DNA of 61,779 nt from an uncultured Angelakisella sp. (GCA_934524965.1 CAKSYU010000008.1:1-61779); one strand, 5' to 3'. Shown: positions 1-9,053, counted from the first letter of the stretch. A program made the numbers and translations. Notes: a model not told the origin generated them from the letters alone.

Positions 1-2
1 AC

Positions 3-1136
3 CGCTTTACTGCGGAAACGGTAGACCTGGTATTTGCATGGATCTTGAGCGAAGTGGCAGAAGCGGGCTATCTGTCGCCGAGTGCTGTCTTTATTGACGG
101 CACTCACATCAAAGCCAACGCCAACACGAAGAAGCAGGTGAAGGAGCAGATCCCGGCAGCTGCCAAGCACTATGCGAAAGAATTGATGGAAGAGGTCAAT
201 GCGGATAGAGAAGCACACGGCAAGAAGCCCTTTGATGATGACAACGACGATGATCCGCCGTCTCCTGCAAAGAAGCGCAAAGACAACACCTCCAAAAAGA
301 AACTGGCTCGCAGAAAGAAAGAGAAAAACCGCACCGTGACAAAGAGTGTGACTGACCCGGACAGCGGCTTGTTTGTAAAAGGCGAACACAAGAAACAATT
401 TGCCTATGAAGCGCATACGGCCTGCGACAAGAACGGCTTTGTGCTGGAGACTGTCGTGACCCCCGGCAATGTTCATGACAGCGTGGTCTTTGACGAGGTA
501 TACGACAAGGTAAGGGAGAACTTTCCACAGGCAGAGACCATAGTGGCCGATGCTGCCTACAAAACGCCCCATATCTGCAAGAAAGTGTTTGACGATGGAC
601 GAGTTTTATCCACAGCCTACAAGCGGCCCCAGACCATGAAGGGCGGGCATGAGTGGTGGAAGTATGTCTACGATGAATTCTACGACTGCGTGATCTGCCC
701 CGAATACCAGCCGTTAAAATACAGCACCACAAACCGTGACGGATACCGGGAATACAAGAGCGATCCGAAGAAATGCGCCAACTGCCCGACCAGAGAACGG
801 TGTACCCAATCCAGGGACTGCGTCAAAACAGTGCAGCGGCATATCTGGAAGGACTATGAGGAACTGGTAGATGACGCCAGATATACGCCTGCGTACCAGG
901 AGCTTTACAGAAAACGCAAAGAGACGATTGAACGTGTCTTTGCAGATGCAAAAGAAAAACACGCGATGCGTTATACACAGTACAGAGGCCTCACACAGGT
1001 GACAAACTGGGTGAAGCTTAAGTTTGCTGCCATGAACCTGAAAAAGCTGGCAACATGGAGGTGGAACGACCAGCGCCATCTCTTGATTTTCCACACTTTC
1101 TTCTACAAATATACCAGAAACCCGGTTGTTGCGTAA
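3..1136 (+). CDS. IS1182-like transposase, 5' end outside window
   Basis: Carboxy-terminal part of a DDE transposase of the IS1182/IS5-like kind. The frame is open from the first bases of the window (reads RFTAETVDLVFAW before the first internal Met), so the gene starts further left. Visible features are the first-Asp segment VFIDGTHIKANANTKK, a charged linker, FVKGEHKKQFAYEAHTACD, the second-Asp region ETIVADAAYKTPH, a Cys cluster (CVICPEY, CANCPTRERC) typical of the family, and the Glu helix ETIERVFADAKEKHAMRYTQYRG. It catalyses cut-and-paste transposition of its own element. The C-terminus appears complete; element ends were not identified. Family assignment is from motif recognition only. 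Confidence 0.88.
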   Translation, partial: RFTAETVDLVFAWILSEVAEAGYLSPSAVFIDGTHIKANANTKKQVKEQIPAAAKHYAKELMEEVNADREAHGKKPFDDDNDDDPPSPAKKRKDNTSKKKLARRKKEKNRTVTKSVTDPDSGLFVKGEHKKQFAYEAHTACDKNGFVLETVVTPGNVHDSVVFDEVYDKVRENFPQAETIVADAAYKTPHICKKVFDDGRVLSTAYKRPQTMKGGHEWWKYVYDEFYDCVICPEYQPLKYSTTNRDGYREYKSDPKKCANCPTRERCTQSRDCVKTVQRHIWKDYEELVDDARYTPAYQELYRKRKETIERVFADAKEKHAMRYTQYRGLTQVTNWVKLKFAAMNLKKLATWRWNDQRHLLIFHTFFYKYTRNPVVA

Positions 1137-1152
1137 TGTGCAACCGGGTTTC
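1117..1152 (+). repeat. Inverted repeat across the transposase stop codon
   Basis: A perfect 12-bp inverted repeat (GAAACCCGGTTG / CAACCGGGTTTC) with a 12-nt loop that contains the TAA stop. It could be part of the transcription end of the transposase or part of the IS right end; the left end is outside the window so this cannot be tested here. Confidence 0.6.
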
Positions 1153-1162
1153 TCGACAAGCT

Positions 1163-1203
1163 ACGGCGCGGTCTCGCAGGAGACCGCGCCGTTGTGCGTT
1201 TTT
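1163..1203 (+). terminator. Intrinsic terminator after transposase
   Basis: A 13-bp perfect GC-rich stem (ACGGCGCGGTCTC / GAGACCGCGCCGT, loop GCAG) followed by a short T run. It would end plus-strand transcription from the transposase before it enters the convergent adenylation gene. Confidence 0.8.
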
Positions 1204-1213
1204 ATAGGTGGTG

Positions 1214-4200
1214 TTATTTCTTTCCCGTAAAGAGCCGTTTCCACCAGGGCTGCGGGGCAGGCAGGTAGCCGCTCTTGATGAAATACCGCAGATAGCTGCG
1301 CAGCAGAGCAGCATCGACCGGTGGGCAGGTAATGCCGCTGCCGCCCAGCAGCCGGTCGGTATTGGCGGTAGAGAAGTTTGCCTGATGTACGCCGAAGCGC
1401 TCGATCATGCTTTCACCTGCTGTCCGCTGATCGGTGAACAGGCAGGAGAGGATACGCAGTACATTCTCATCACTGGTCGTTTCGGTCAGGCGGCGGCACC
1501 ATTCCTCATAGGGCAGCAGTTCCATGGGGTAGCCAGCCTTTTTCATCAGGGCGGTCATCTGCCGCAGCGGCATCAGCCGGTGATTGAGCAGGTTGAAGGC
1601 ATGTCCGCAGCAATCGCTCTGGAACGAGATATATACCAGCGCATCGGCAACATAATCGACCGGTGTCAGGTGCAGGTTTACCTCCACATCGGGGGCAGCA
1701 CCCAGCTGTACGCAGCCGACCATGGAGCGGCTGATGAGATCCTCCAGCTTCCAGATGCCGGTGGAAAGGGCGCCGGTAATATCGCCGGGGCGGTAAACAG
1801 TGGCACGCACGCCACGCTGCCGCGCCATTCCCACCAGCTTTTCCGCCACCCACTTGGTCTCGGAGTAGCCAAGGAAGTAGCCGTCGGGGGAGGTGAGCGG
1901 GTCGTCCTCCATCACGGTCTGGTCAAAGTGGCTGGGATTATCGTACACGCTGTAGCTGGAAACATAGTGGAAATACTTTGCTTTGCCCTCGCACGCCAGC
2001 CGCAGACACTCGGCGGTGCCCAGTACATTGGCGGGCTTCATCTGACGGTAGGGGAATACAAAATTGAGCACTGCGCCGTTGTGATAGACTGCATCGACCT
2101 CACGGGTCAGCAACTGCCAGTTTTCCACTGTCAAACCAAGATGCGACTGTGTCAAGTCTCCGGTGACGGCAATGATGAAATTGCGGTACTCCTCCTGCCA
2201 GCACTCGTACTGCTTCATATTGTTAATGATTCGATCCAACGCTTTTTGAGGTGTAGCGGCACGGGCATGGCAGTAGATCTTGATGCCCTTATCCCGACGC
2301 TGCTCGATAAGCGCGCGGATAAGATAAGCCCCCAAAAAGCCGGTGGAGCCGGTGAGGAAGACGGTTTTACATTCCTCGGGGGTGTGTGTATAGCCAGTCT
2401 GCGGGGCGATCTCCTCCGGCAGGACACATTCCGCCCGCAGGTCGGGCTGGAACTCTTTTTCACGACCCGCCAAAAGAGCACTGAGGTAATTTGAAATTCC
2501 GGAAACGGAAGGATCCGCCGCAATGCAGCGAATATCAATGGAAACACCGAGATCTTTTTCCAGCCCGCAGACCAGCTCCATCATGCGCAGCGAATCGCCG
2601 CCAAGGGTCAGGAAGCTGTCATTCTCACCGAAAGCAACACCGGGCAGCAGCTCGCGGAAAATATCGGTGATGATCAGTTTCAGCTCCTCGGGTGTTGCGT
2701 TGGGGGGCAGTTCGATTTTGCGTTTCTGCACAGTGGCGGGGCGGGCAGTCTCCGCGGCGGCAGGCACACCGCCGGAACGCCGACTGCTGTAAAGGAGCGG
2801 CAGCTCGCCAGCCTCGTACCGTGTGCGGGTGGCAAGCGTTTTGATCTTGCGGTTGTCGGTGCGGGGCAGGCTATCCTTGGGAACAAAGACGGTATCCCAG
2901 AAGGAGAAGCCGAAATTGCGGGCAGTCAGACGGTTGATCTCCGCCACGATAGATGTAAAGTCATTCTCCTTTGCACTTTCCGCACACAGGATCGGGCGCT
3001 CGCCCTCCGGCGACGGAATGGAGAATACGGCAATGCCATCGGCGGAAAGCGGCACGCCCTCCTGACGCAGCAGCAGAGTGATATCCCCAGGGAAGATATT
3101 TTTGCCGCTGACAATGATCATTTCCTTGATGCGGCCGGTGAGGTAAAGCTGACCCTCATATACAACGCCCATATCGCCGGTGCGGTAGAACTGCCCCTTA
3201 TAACCGGCGATGGTCGTATGAAATCTCTTGGTTTCTTCGGGGTTCTGCCAGTAGCCGGCGCATACGCTGCTGCCCTGAATACAGATCTCTCCGATCTCAT
3301 TCGGTTCGCAGGGGGAACCGTCCGGTCGGATCGCCGCGAGCACCATGTCTCCGGCAGGACGACCGACACTGACAATTGCTTTTTCGCCGGTGGGGGAGGG
3401 CAGGAAACGCCCTTCGCGGTAGGCTTCTAGATCGATATGCTGGCAGCGGTAGTCACGGCTTGCCAAGGTCCCCACGCAGACACACTCCGAAAGCCCATAT
3501 CCGGGCGCAAAGCAATCCGGCGTGATGTGGAACAGCTCGCAGAACTTTTCCACGGTGGCGGCATTGACAAACTCGGAGCCGTTGATGAGGTGGGTAACAT
3601 GGGAAAGGTCGTATTTTGCCGCATCCTCCGGAGAGATAAGGCGGGTGCAGACCTCATAAGCGGAATTGGGCGCAGCGGTGATATTCACCTTGTAATCGGC
3701 AATGACCCGCAGCCAAATGGTAGGGCGGGCAAGGAACTGCAGGGTGGGGATAAAGTAGGAAACGCCGGTATCGGCAATAACGGGCAGGAAAATCGCCACG
3801 ATAAGCCCGATATTGTGATAGAACGGCACCCAGGAGGCAAGATTATTCTTGGTATGCTGGAAGTCGAAGATCTCCAGGCACTGCCCGATGCAGCCCATCA
3901 GGTTGCCGTAGGTCACCATAACACCCTTCGGCGCGCTGGTGGAACCGGAGGTATATTGCAGATACAGAAGATCCTCGGCATCATGCGCGCACAGCTCGAC
4001 AGGGGTGACAGAGGGCGTTACCTTATCGGTATAGACCCGCTTAAGGCTTACGACCTGGAGAAACGCCTTTTTGAGCAAGGGAGCAGTCACATCGGTATCG
4101 GATTCCTTTTCCATGCTCTCATTGGAGATGAGAAAACGCGGTTTGCAGGATTTGAGAACCGAGACAAACCGATCCAGCTTACCCTCATCAATGGGGGGCG

Positions 4201-4471
4201 GAATGACGGTGAAAATGACACCGGCGATCATACAGCCCCAAATGGCATAGACCGTTCCGGCATCCTGCATCGAAAGGATAATGGCGCGGTCGCCCCGTTT
4301 GGCGCCCTTTTTCCGCAGCTCCGCCGCCATATCCATGGCGTGCTGCCACGCCTCACCGATCGTTACGGTATGGTGTGTAAAAGGCTCTGTGCCGCAGTCC
4401 AAAAAGTCATACATCGGGCGGTTGGGGTTTTTCGCTGCGTCCCGCATGAATTTTTCCAGAATACCATCCAT
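1214..4471 (-). CDS. NRPS-like enzyme: acyl-AMP ligase, carrier protein and thioester reductase
   Basis: A 1085-residue single-module enzyme. Residues 1-560 are an AMP-forming adenylation domain resembling fatty acyl-AMP ligases (YTSGSTSAPKG at 173-183, WVPFYHNIGLI, YRTGDMG near 429). Residues 590-670 are a carrier domain with the phosphopantetheine serine in LGGDSLRMMEL (Ser627). Residues 700-1060 are a thioester-reductase Rossmann domain (FLTGSTGFLG at 705-714, YSETK at 869-873). By family logic it activates a carboxylic acid, loads it on the carrier and releases it reductively as an aldehyde or alcohol with NAD(P)H. The acyl substrate cannot be read from sequence. No tailoring enzyme or phosphopantetheinyl transferase is adjacent. 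Start is preceded by TTTGGAGGAACTGCC. Confidence 0.88.
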   Translation of the reverse strand: MDGILEKFMRDAAKNPNRPMYDFLDCGTEPFTHHTVTIGEAWQHAMDMAAELRKKGAKRGDRAIILSMQDAGTVYAIWGCMIAGVIFTVIPPPIDEGKLDRFVSVLKSCKPRFLISNESMEKESDTDVTAPLLKKAFLQVVSLKRVYTDKVTPSVTPVELCAHDAEDLLYLQYTSGSTSAPKGVMVTYGNLMGCIGQCLEIFDFQHTKNNLASWVPFYHNIGLIVAIFLPVIADTGVSYFIPTLQFLARPTIWLRVIADYKVNITAAPNSAYEVCTRLISPEDAAKYDLSHVTHLINGSEFVNAATVEKFCELFHITPDCFAPGYGLSECVCVGTLASRDYRCQHIDLEAYREGRFLPSPTGEKAIVSVGRPAGDMVLAAIRPDGSPCEPNEIGEICIQGSSVCAGYWQNPEETKRFHTTIAGYKGQFYRTGDMGVVYEGQLYLTGRIKEMIIVSGKNIFPGDITLLLRQEGVPLSADGIAVFSIPSPEGERPILCAESAKENDFTSIVAEINRLTARNFGFSFWDTVFVPKDSLPRTDNRKIKTLATRTRYEAGELPLLYSSRRSGGVPAAAETARPATVQKRKIELPPNATPEELKLIITDIFRELLPGVAFGENDSFLTLGGDSLRMMELVCGLEKDLGVSIDIRCIAADPSVSGISNYLSALLAGREKEFQPDLRAECVLPEEIAPQTGYTHTPEECKTVFLTGSTGFLGAYLIRALIEQRRDKGIKIYCHARAATPQKALDRIINNMKQYECWQEEYRNFIIAVTGDLTQSHLGLTVENWQLLTREVDAVYHNGAVLNFVFPYRQMKPANVLGTAECLRLACEGKAKYFHYVSSYSVYDNPSHFDQTVMEDDPLTSPDGYFLGYSETKWVAEKLVGMARQRGVRATVYRPGDITGALSTGIWKLEDLISRSMVGCVQLGAAPDVEVNLHLTPVDYVADALVYISFQSDCCGHAFNLLNHRLMPLRQMTALMKKAGYPMELLPYEEWCRRLTETTSDENVLRILSCLFTDQRTAGESMIERFGVHQANFSTANTDRLLGGSGITCPPVDAALLRSYLRYFIKSGYLPAPQPWWKRLFTGKK

Positions 4472-4510
4472 GGCAGTTCCTCCAAAAGTTTATTTGCACC
4501 CATCTATATT

Positions 4511-4530
4511 TATTGGATAGTCAACCAATA
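4511..4530. promoter_or_regulatory. Inverted repeat in the 5' leader of the NRPS-like gene
   Basis: TATTGG-8 nt-CCAATA, between the predicted promoter and the start codon of the NRPS-like gene. Its position suits a repressor operator, but no regulator gene is adjacent, so the role is inferred. Confidence 0.4.
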
Positions 4531-4540
4531 TAACAAGAAT

Positions 4541-4569
4541 AGTAAATCACTTTTTTGAGGGAATGTCAA
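4541..4569 (-). promoter_or_regulatory. Promoter of the NRPS-like gene
   Basis: Minus-strand -35 TTGACA (4564-4569), 17-nt spacer, -10 TTTACT (4541-4546). The -35 is perfect, the -10 is a partial match. Confidence 0.55.
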
Positions 4570-4637
4570 CGATTTTCACACATTTTTGCTAAGAACTCGT
4601 AAATTTCCAGCCACTTTGGTCGTGGCAACGGCAGCAA

Positions 4638-4680
4638 AAACCGCCCCAAAATGCCTTGATCCGACATTTTTGGGCGGTTT
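4638..4680 (-). terminator. Terminator downstream of fbp
   Basis: A 16-bp stem with one mismatch (AAACCGCCC... / ...GGGCGGTTT), 11-nt loop, followed on the minus strand by TTTTTG. It lies just after the fbp stop and separates it from the NRPS-like gene. Confidence 0.85.
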
Positions 4681-4701
4681 GTATTTGGGTGTACGGAATA
4701 A

Positions 4702-6681
4702 TTATTCCTTAGGGGTGATCACGCCGCTGCGGTAAGCCTCCAGCAGCTCCTGCAGGTCTGCCACACGGCGGGCGATCGCCTTGCCGTCATCGATATCGCA
4801 GATAAGCTGACGGCGGGGGAACTTCTCGATGACCATGACCTCGGAGTGCATATCCTCGTTTTTGCGCATTGCCTCATTGATATTGACGGGGTGGTGCTGC
4901 GCCAGCAGCAGCTGGTGGGAGTTGCTGACCAGCGTGTAGCCGCAGCCGCCGGTGACGGAATTGAGCCGCTCATTCATGCCGCCGTCGATATTGATGACAC
5001 GACCGTTTGCCTTAACGGGGGATTCACCCGCCTTGACCGGTACATGACCGGTAACGATCTTTCCGTTTACTGGGTCAGCGCCGAATTCCTCCAGAATACG
5101 AACTGCCGTTTCCTCCTGCTCGATCCACTTATAGTAGGGGTCCTTTTCCTCCTTGCCGGCGGTGTCATCGGCAATGAAGTAGCGCTCGAAGGTGGCGATC
5201 TTGTACTTGCCGCTTAAAGGAGAATGGGTGCCGCACCACAGGTACCACATCAGGTCAAGGGCGTTTTTGCGCTGCTCGGAATGACGGGGCGCGTAGGAAG
5301 CCACCCGCACGATGCGGTTGTATTCATCCAGCATGGCGCGACCGGCGTATTTACTGCCATTGATGGAGGAGGCGTGCAGAGTACCGTCCTCGTTCATGGG
5401 AATACAGCCGTGGTACAAAAGGTAGCCGTTATTTACCTTGTAGATAGAACCGTTATCCAGCAGGAACTTGAGGTGGCGCTGCATGCGCACGCTGTTGCGG
5501 AACGAGAACGCAAGGTCGCTCATGACCGTTTCCTCGGCGGGGGAAAGGCGATAGGGATCTTCCGGTGAAAGGGTGGGGAAGTGCGCGTCCTTCAGCTCGT
5601 ACCAGTTGCCGTCTATCTGGATACGGTGGGTTTTGGCGTCCATCGTTTCCCAGAACAGGCGGTGGGACATATGGTATTCGGGGTGATCCCGCAGAATACG
5701 CCCCTCCAGCTTGAACTGAATGACCGAGATGGCTTTATGCACCTTGGCGGTCAGCTCGTCGTTTTCACGGCGCTGCTTCAGCTCGGTCTCCCGTTTGCTG
5801 TGGCTGGGCAGGAACAGGGTACAGGGATCATCACGGTAGGTTTCCAGCGCAAACTGCGTCAGCGGGCGCAGGTTGATGCCGTAACCGTCCTCCAGCGAAT
5901 CAAAGTTGTTGTAGCGGATACAGTTGCGCAGGACATTGGCGATGGAAGCCCATTGCCCAAGAGCTGCCGCCATCCACAGAATATCATGGTTGCCCCACTG
6001 AATATCGACATTGTTGTACTGCATCAGGGCGTCCATGACTTTATGCGCGCCGTTGCCGCGGTCGAATACATCACCGACAATGTGCAGCTTATCAATGACG
6101 GCGTGCTGGATCAGCTCCGAAATGGCGATGATAAAGGCATCGGCGCTGCCTACCTCGATGATATTGCGGACAATATTGTGAACATAAGTGGTGCGGTTAT
6201 CATCCTCGTCCGCCTCGGAGTAGTTGAGCAGCTCATCAATGATATAGGCGAAGTCGCGGGGCATAGCCTTGCGCACCTTGGAACGGGTGTATTTGCTGGT
6301 TGCCTTGCGGCAGACCTGCACCAGATGCAGCAGCGTGGCGGTGTACCATTCCTCGCTTAAGGGTCCGTTTTCCTCCTTCAGCAGCGCCAGCTTTTCCTCG
6401 GGGTAGTAGATGAGAGTGGCAAGGGCATTGACATTCTCCTCGCTCATGCCCTCCTCGGCAAAGCACTGGGCGATCTTGCGGCGGACGGAGCCGGAAGCAT
6501 TTTTAAGAATATGAATAAAAAAACGGTATTCGCCATGAATATCGCTGATAAAATGCTCGGTGCCCTTGGGGAGCCCGAGAATGGCTTTTAAGTTGATGAT
6601 CTCGGTAGAGACCTGGGCGGGGCTGGGGAACTTTTGGGAAAGAAGCTCCAGATATTGCAGTCTTTCTTCGGTCAGGTTCAA
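4702..6681 (-). CDS. fbp: Fructose-1,6-bisphosphatase, class III
   Basis: Hydrolyses fructose 1,6-bisphosphate to fructose 6-phosphate, the committing step of gluconeogenesis, in the cytoplasm. The 659 residues match the usual 640-670 of the Firmicute class III enzyme, which is a metallophosphatase unrelated to classes I and II. Metal-site motifs are visible: SDIHGEY (46-52), GDVFDRG (203-209) and GNHD (230-233), with GHVPVK later in the protein. The start is a TTG with GGAGG seven bases upstream. It lies 71 bp downstream of dapA but has its own promoter inside an inverted repeat, so it is probably transcribed separately. Confidence 0.96.
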   Translation of the reverse strand: MNLTEERLQYLELLSQKFPSPAQVSTEIINLKAILGLPKGTEHFISDIHGEYRFFIHILKNASGSVRRKIAQCFAEEGMSEENVNALATLIYYPEEKLALLKEENGPLSEEWYTATLLHLVQVCRKATSKYTRSKVRKAMPRDFAYIIDELLNYSEADEDDNRTTYVHNIVRNIIEVGSADAFIIAISELIQHAVIDKLHIVGDVFDRGNGAHKVMDALMQYNNVDIQWGNHDILWMAAALGQWASIANVLRNCIRYNNFDSLEDGYGINLRPLTQFALETYRDDPCTLFLPSHSKRETELKQRRENDELTAKVHKAISVIQFKLEGRILRDHPEYHMSHRLFWETMDAKTHRIQIDGNWYELKDAHFPTLSPEDPYRLSPAEETVMSDLAFSFRNSVRMQRHLKFLLDNGSIYKVNNGYLLYHGCIPMNEDGTLHASSINGSKYAGRAMLDEYNRIVRVASYAPRHSEQRKNALDLMWYLWCGTHSPLSGKYKIATFERYFIADDTAGKEEKDPYYKWIEQEETAVRILEEFGADPVNGKIVTGHVPVKAGESPVKANGRVINIDGGMNERLNSVTGGCGYTLVSNSHQLLLAQHHPVNINEAMRKNEDMHSEVMVIEKFPRRQLICDIDDGKAIARRVADLQELLEAYRSGVITPKE

Positions 6682-6693
6682 GGGATCGCCTCC

Positions 6694-6745
6694 GTGGGGT
6701 AGTTTGTTTTATTCTATTATAAAGCAAACGCCCCACGAAAGGCAA
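6694..6745 (-). promoter_or_regulatory. fbp promoter with flanking inverted repeat
   Basis: Minus-strand -35 TTGCCT (6740-6745), 18-nt spacer, -10 TATAAT (6716-6721). The -10 box lies between GTGGGGTAGTTTG (6694-6706) and CAAACGCCCCAC (6725-6736), an imperfect inverted repeat that looks like an operator placed to block RNA polymerase. Confidence 0.6.
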
Positions 6746-6752
6746 GCGGAAT

Positions 6753-7649
6753 TCAGCACAGTCCGGTATCTTTCGCCATAACAAAATGTTCTTGCAGCAA
6801 TGCAAAGTGCTCAGGCTCGATGGCGGAAAGCGGCATGCGGCACCCGCCGCAGTCGTAGCCCGCCAGCGGCATCAATGCCTTGACCGGTATGGGGTTTACC
6901 TCGCAGAACAGTGCCTTGGCCAGCGGCAGTAGCCGGTAGTGCAGGGAGCGGGCGGCGGGCAGATCGTTTTGCAGCAGGGCATCGCACAGTGTCTCGGTGC
7001 TGCGCGGCAGCACATTGCTGAGTACGGAAATGCAGCCCACGGCGCCCATTGCCATCAGCGGTAGGGTCAGATCATCATTGCCGGAATATAGGGGCAGGGT
7101 TTCATTCAGTTCCGTCATATGCTGTCCGATCAGGGAAAAATCGGTGCCGGCTTCCTTTAACCCTACCATGTTTTCTATCCCAGCCAGTACCCGACGGCTT
7201 TCTATATCAATGGTCACGCCGGTGCGGGATGGGACATTATACAGGATAACCGGCAGGTCGCACGCTGCCGCCAGCCGCATAAAATGCCGCTGCAAGCCCC
7301 TGGGGGTGCATTTGTTGTAGTAGGGCGTCACCAGCAGCAGGGCATCGGCACCCGCTTTCTGCGCGGCGCGGCAAAGCGTCTCGGCACGGGCGGTATCATT
7401 GCAGCCTGCTCCCGCGATGACCGGCACCCGACCGTTTACCGTTTCGACAACCGTTTTGATCACGGCATAGTGCTCCTCGGCGGTCAGTGTCGCGGCTTCT
7501 CCTGTGGTACCGCAGGGAACCAGCGCCGCGATACCGCTTTGCACCTGCCATTCGGTCAGTGCCGCCAGCGTGGCAAGATCAAGAGAACCGTCCTGCCGCA
7601 TGGGGGTGACCAGCGCCGTAGCCGCCCCGTGAAACAATACCTGTTTCAT
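6753..7649 (-). CDS. dapA: 4-hydroxy-tetrahydrodipicolinate synthase
   Basis: Condenses pyruvate with aspartate semialdehyde, first step of the lysine and diaminopimelate branch; in a spore former it also feeds dipicolinate. A TIM-barrel aldolase of 298 residues: GTTGE at 47-51, LYNVPSRTG with Tyr137, and the Schiff-base lysine in GLKEAG (Lys165). The start at MKQVLFHG is chosen because GGAGG lies ten bases upstream; a longer reading frame exists but would put this ribosome site inside the gene. Other dap genes are not in the window. The start codon overlaps a parS-like palindrome. Confidence 0.95.
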   Translation of the reverse strand: MKQVLFHGAATALVTPMRQDGSLDLATLAALTEWQVQSGIAALVPCGTTGEAATLTAEEHYAVIKTVVETVNGRVPVIAGAGCNDTARAETLCRAAQKAGADALLLVTPYYNKCTPRGLQRHFMRLAAACDLPVILYNVPSRTGVTIDIESRRVLAGIENMVGLKEAGTDFSLIGQHMTELNETLPLYSGNDDLTLPLMAMGAVGCISVLSNVLPRSTETLCDALLQNDLPAARSLHYRLLPLAKALFCEVNPIPVKALMPLAGYDCGGCRMPLSAIEPEHFALLQEHFVMAKDTGLC

Positions 7650-7676
7650 GTGAAACATTCCTCCTTTCACATGAAA
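7642..7676. promoter_or_regulatory. Paired parS-like palindromes at the dapA start
   Basis: TGTTTCATGTGAAACA at 7642-7657 matches the Bacillus-type parS consensus TGTTTCACGTGAAACA at 15 of 16 positions. A second core, TTTCACATGAAA, lies at 7665-7676. The two cores are inverse copies of each other, so the dapA mRNA can also fold them into a 12-bp stem with the GGAGG ribosome site in the loop and the ATG in the stem. Either a ParB site or translational control is possible. Confidence 0.55.
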
Positions 7677-7681
7677 TATAT

Positions 7682-7696
7682 GTGACGGCGCGTCAC
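7682..7696. repeat. Short inverted repeat upstream of dapA
   Basis: GTGACG-GCG-CGTCAC, a perfect 6-bp inverted repeat between the queA terminator and the dapA ribosome site. It could be an operator. No clear sigma-A promoter was seen for dapA. Confidence 0.35.
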
Positions 7697-7717
7697 TTCA
7701 TTAAATCCGCACAAAAA

Positions 7718-7751
7718 AAGAAACCCATTGCATGGCAGCGACAGGTTTCTT
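7718..7751 (-). terminator. Terminator downstream of queA
   Basis: Stem AAGAAACC / GGTTTCTT with an 18-nt loop, followed on the minus strand by a run of T. It lies 12 bp after the queA stop. Confidence 0.75.
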
Positions 7752-7762
7752 GATGGCGGAAG

Positions 7763-8854
7763 TTAATGTGTTTCGGCTTCTTCGGCGCTTTCTTTTCCCA
7801 TGGTATCACCGGTAATGAACATGGCATCGCCAAAGGAGAAGAAGCGGTAGCGTTCCTTGACTGCCTCATGATAGGCGTTCATGATGTGGTCATACCCCGC
7901 AAAGGCGGCGACCAGCATGATAAGGGTGCTTTCCGGCAGGTGGAAATTGGTGATGAGGGCATCGATGCATTTCCATTGGTAGCCGGGATAGATGAAAATA
8001 TCGGTATTGTCGCTGCACTCGTGCAGTCCTTCCCCTGGAATATAGGCAGATTCCAGCGTGCGGCAGCTGGTGGTACCCACAGCAATGACACGGTGCCCCG
8101 TGCGCTTGGCTTCGTTGATGAGATCCGCCGCCTCCTGGGAGACCCAGTAATGCTCCGAGTGCATATGGTGCTGTGTCACATCGTCCACCTTTACCGGACG
8201 GAAGGTGCCTAAGCCCACATGAAGTGTCAAGTAAGCTATCTTTACACCTTTATCCTGTATTTTTTGCAGCAGTTCCTCGGTAAAATGCAGTCCGGCGGTT
8301 GGCGCCGCGGCACTGCCCAGCACCTTATTGTAGACGGTCTGGTAGCGCTCGCCGTCCTCCAGCTGTTCGGTGATGTAGGGGGGGAGAGGCATGCGTCCCA
8401 CTTCCTCCAGCACGGCAAAAATATTGCTGCCCTCGTACTCAAATTTGACCCGACGGTTGCCGCCCTCTAAAATCTCAAGTACCTCGGCGTGCAGCAGCCC
8501 CTCGCCGAATACAAACCGCGCGCCGACCTTGGCACGCTTACCGGGACGCACCATCGTTTCCCACTCATCGTTGCCCAGCTGCTTCAGGAGCAGAAACTCG
8601 ATAGCGCCATCGGTTCCTTCTTTTTTGCCGATCAGGCGGGAGGGCATAACACGGCTGTTATTGACCGCCAGCACATCGCCCGCGTGCAGGTAATCCAGTA
8701 TATCGGTAAATACATGGTGTGAGATCTCGCCGGTCTCCTTATTCAGCACCATCAGGCGGCTGCTGTCCCGCCGTTCCAGCGGCGTCTGGGCGATCAGCTC
8801 CTGCGGCAAATCATAATAATAGTCTGAGGTCTTGGTCATCAAACGGTCTTGCAT
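7763..8854 (-). CDS. queA: S-adenosylmethionine:tRNA ribosyltransferase-isomerase
   Basis: Transfers and isomerises the ribosyl part of SAM onto preQ1-modified tRNA to form epoxyqueuosine at wobble position 34. The 363 residues match the family (about 340-360). Recognisable stretches are [55 protein letters not shown] and [23 protein letters not shown] seven bases before the ATG supports the start used. The partner enzyme gene tgt lies 4 kb away on the other strand, separated by an XRE-ABC pair, whereas the two are often adjacent. Confidence 0.96.
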   Translation of the reverse strand: MQDRLMTKTSDYYYDLPQELIAQTPLERRDSSRLMVLNKETGEISHHVFTDILDYLHAGDVLAVNNSRVMPSRLIGKKEGTDGAIEFLLLKQLGNDEWETMVRPGKRAKVGARFVFGEGLLHAEVLEILEGGNRRVKFEYEGSNIFAVLEEVGRMPLPPYITEQLEDGERYQTVYNKVLGSAAAPTAGLHFTEELLQKIQDKGVKIAYLTLHVGLGTFRPVKVDDVTQHHMHSEHYWVSQEAADLINEAKRTGHRVIAVGTTSCRTLESAYIPGEGLHECSDNTDIFIYPGYQWKCIDALITNFHLPESTLIMLVAAFAGYDHIMNAYHEAVKERYRFFSFGDAMFITGDTMGKESAEEAETH

Positions 8855-8901
8855 TTTGTCACCTTTATTTCATAGCGTTTTAGCGTTTTCCTTTTCAGCT
8901 T

Positions 8902-8930
8902 ATTATAGCACACATCCTACTATGGTACAA
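8902..8930 (-). promoter_or_regulatory. queA promoter
   Basis: Minus-strand -35 TTGTAC (8925-8930), 17-nt spacer, perfect -10 TATAAT (8902-8907). Confidence 0.65.
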
Positions 8931-9053
8931 CCGAAAAAGAAACCGCACAACTGCCGTGGTCACACGATAATTGCCCAGAACTAATACTTGCTGTGTGGGT
9001 AAATCCTATTCTGATAGTATGAATGGTGTGTTCCCAATGACCGATTGCTGTGC

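Noticed and set aside
7650..7762. Lysine riboswitch upstream of dapA
   Set aside because: Only about 110 bp separate queA and dapA, and the lysine aptamer alone is longer; no matching motifs.
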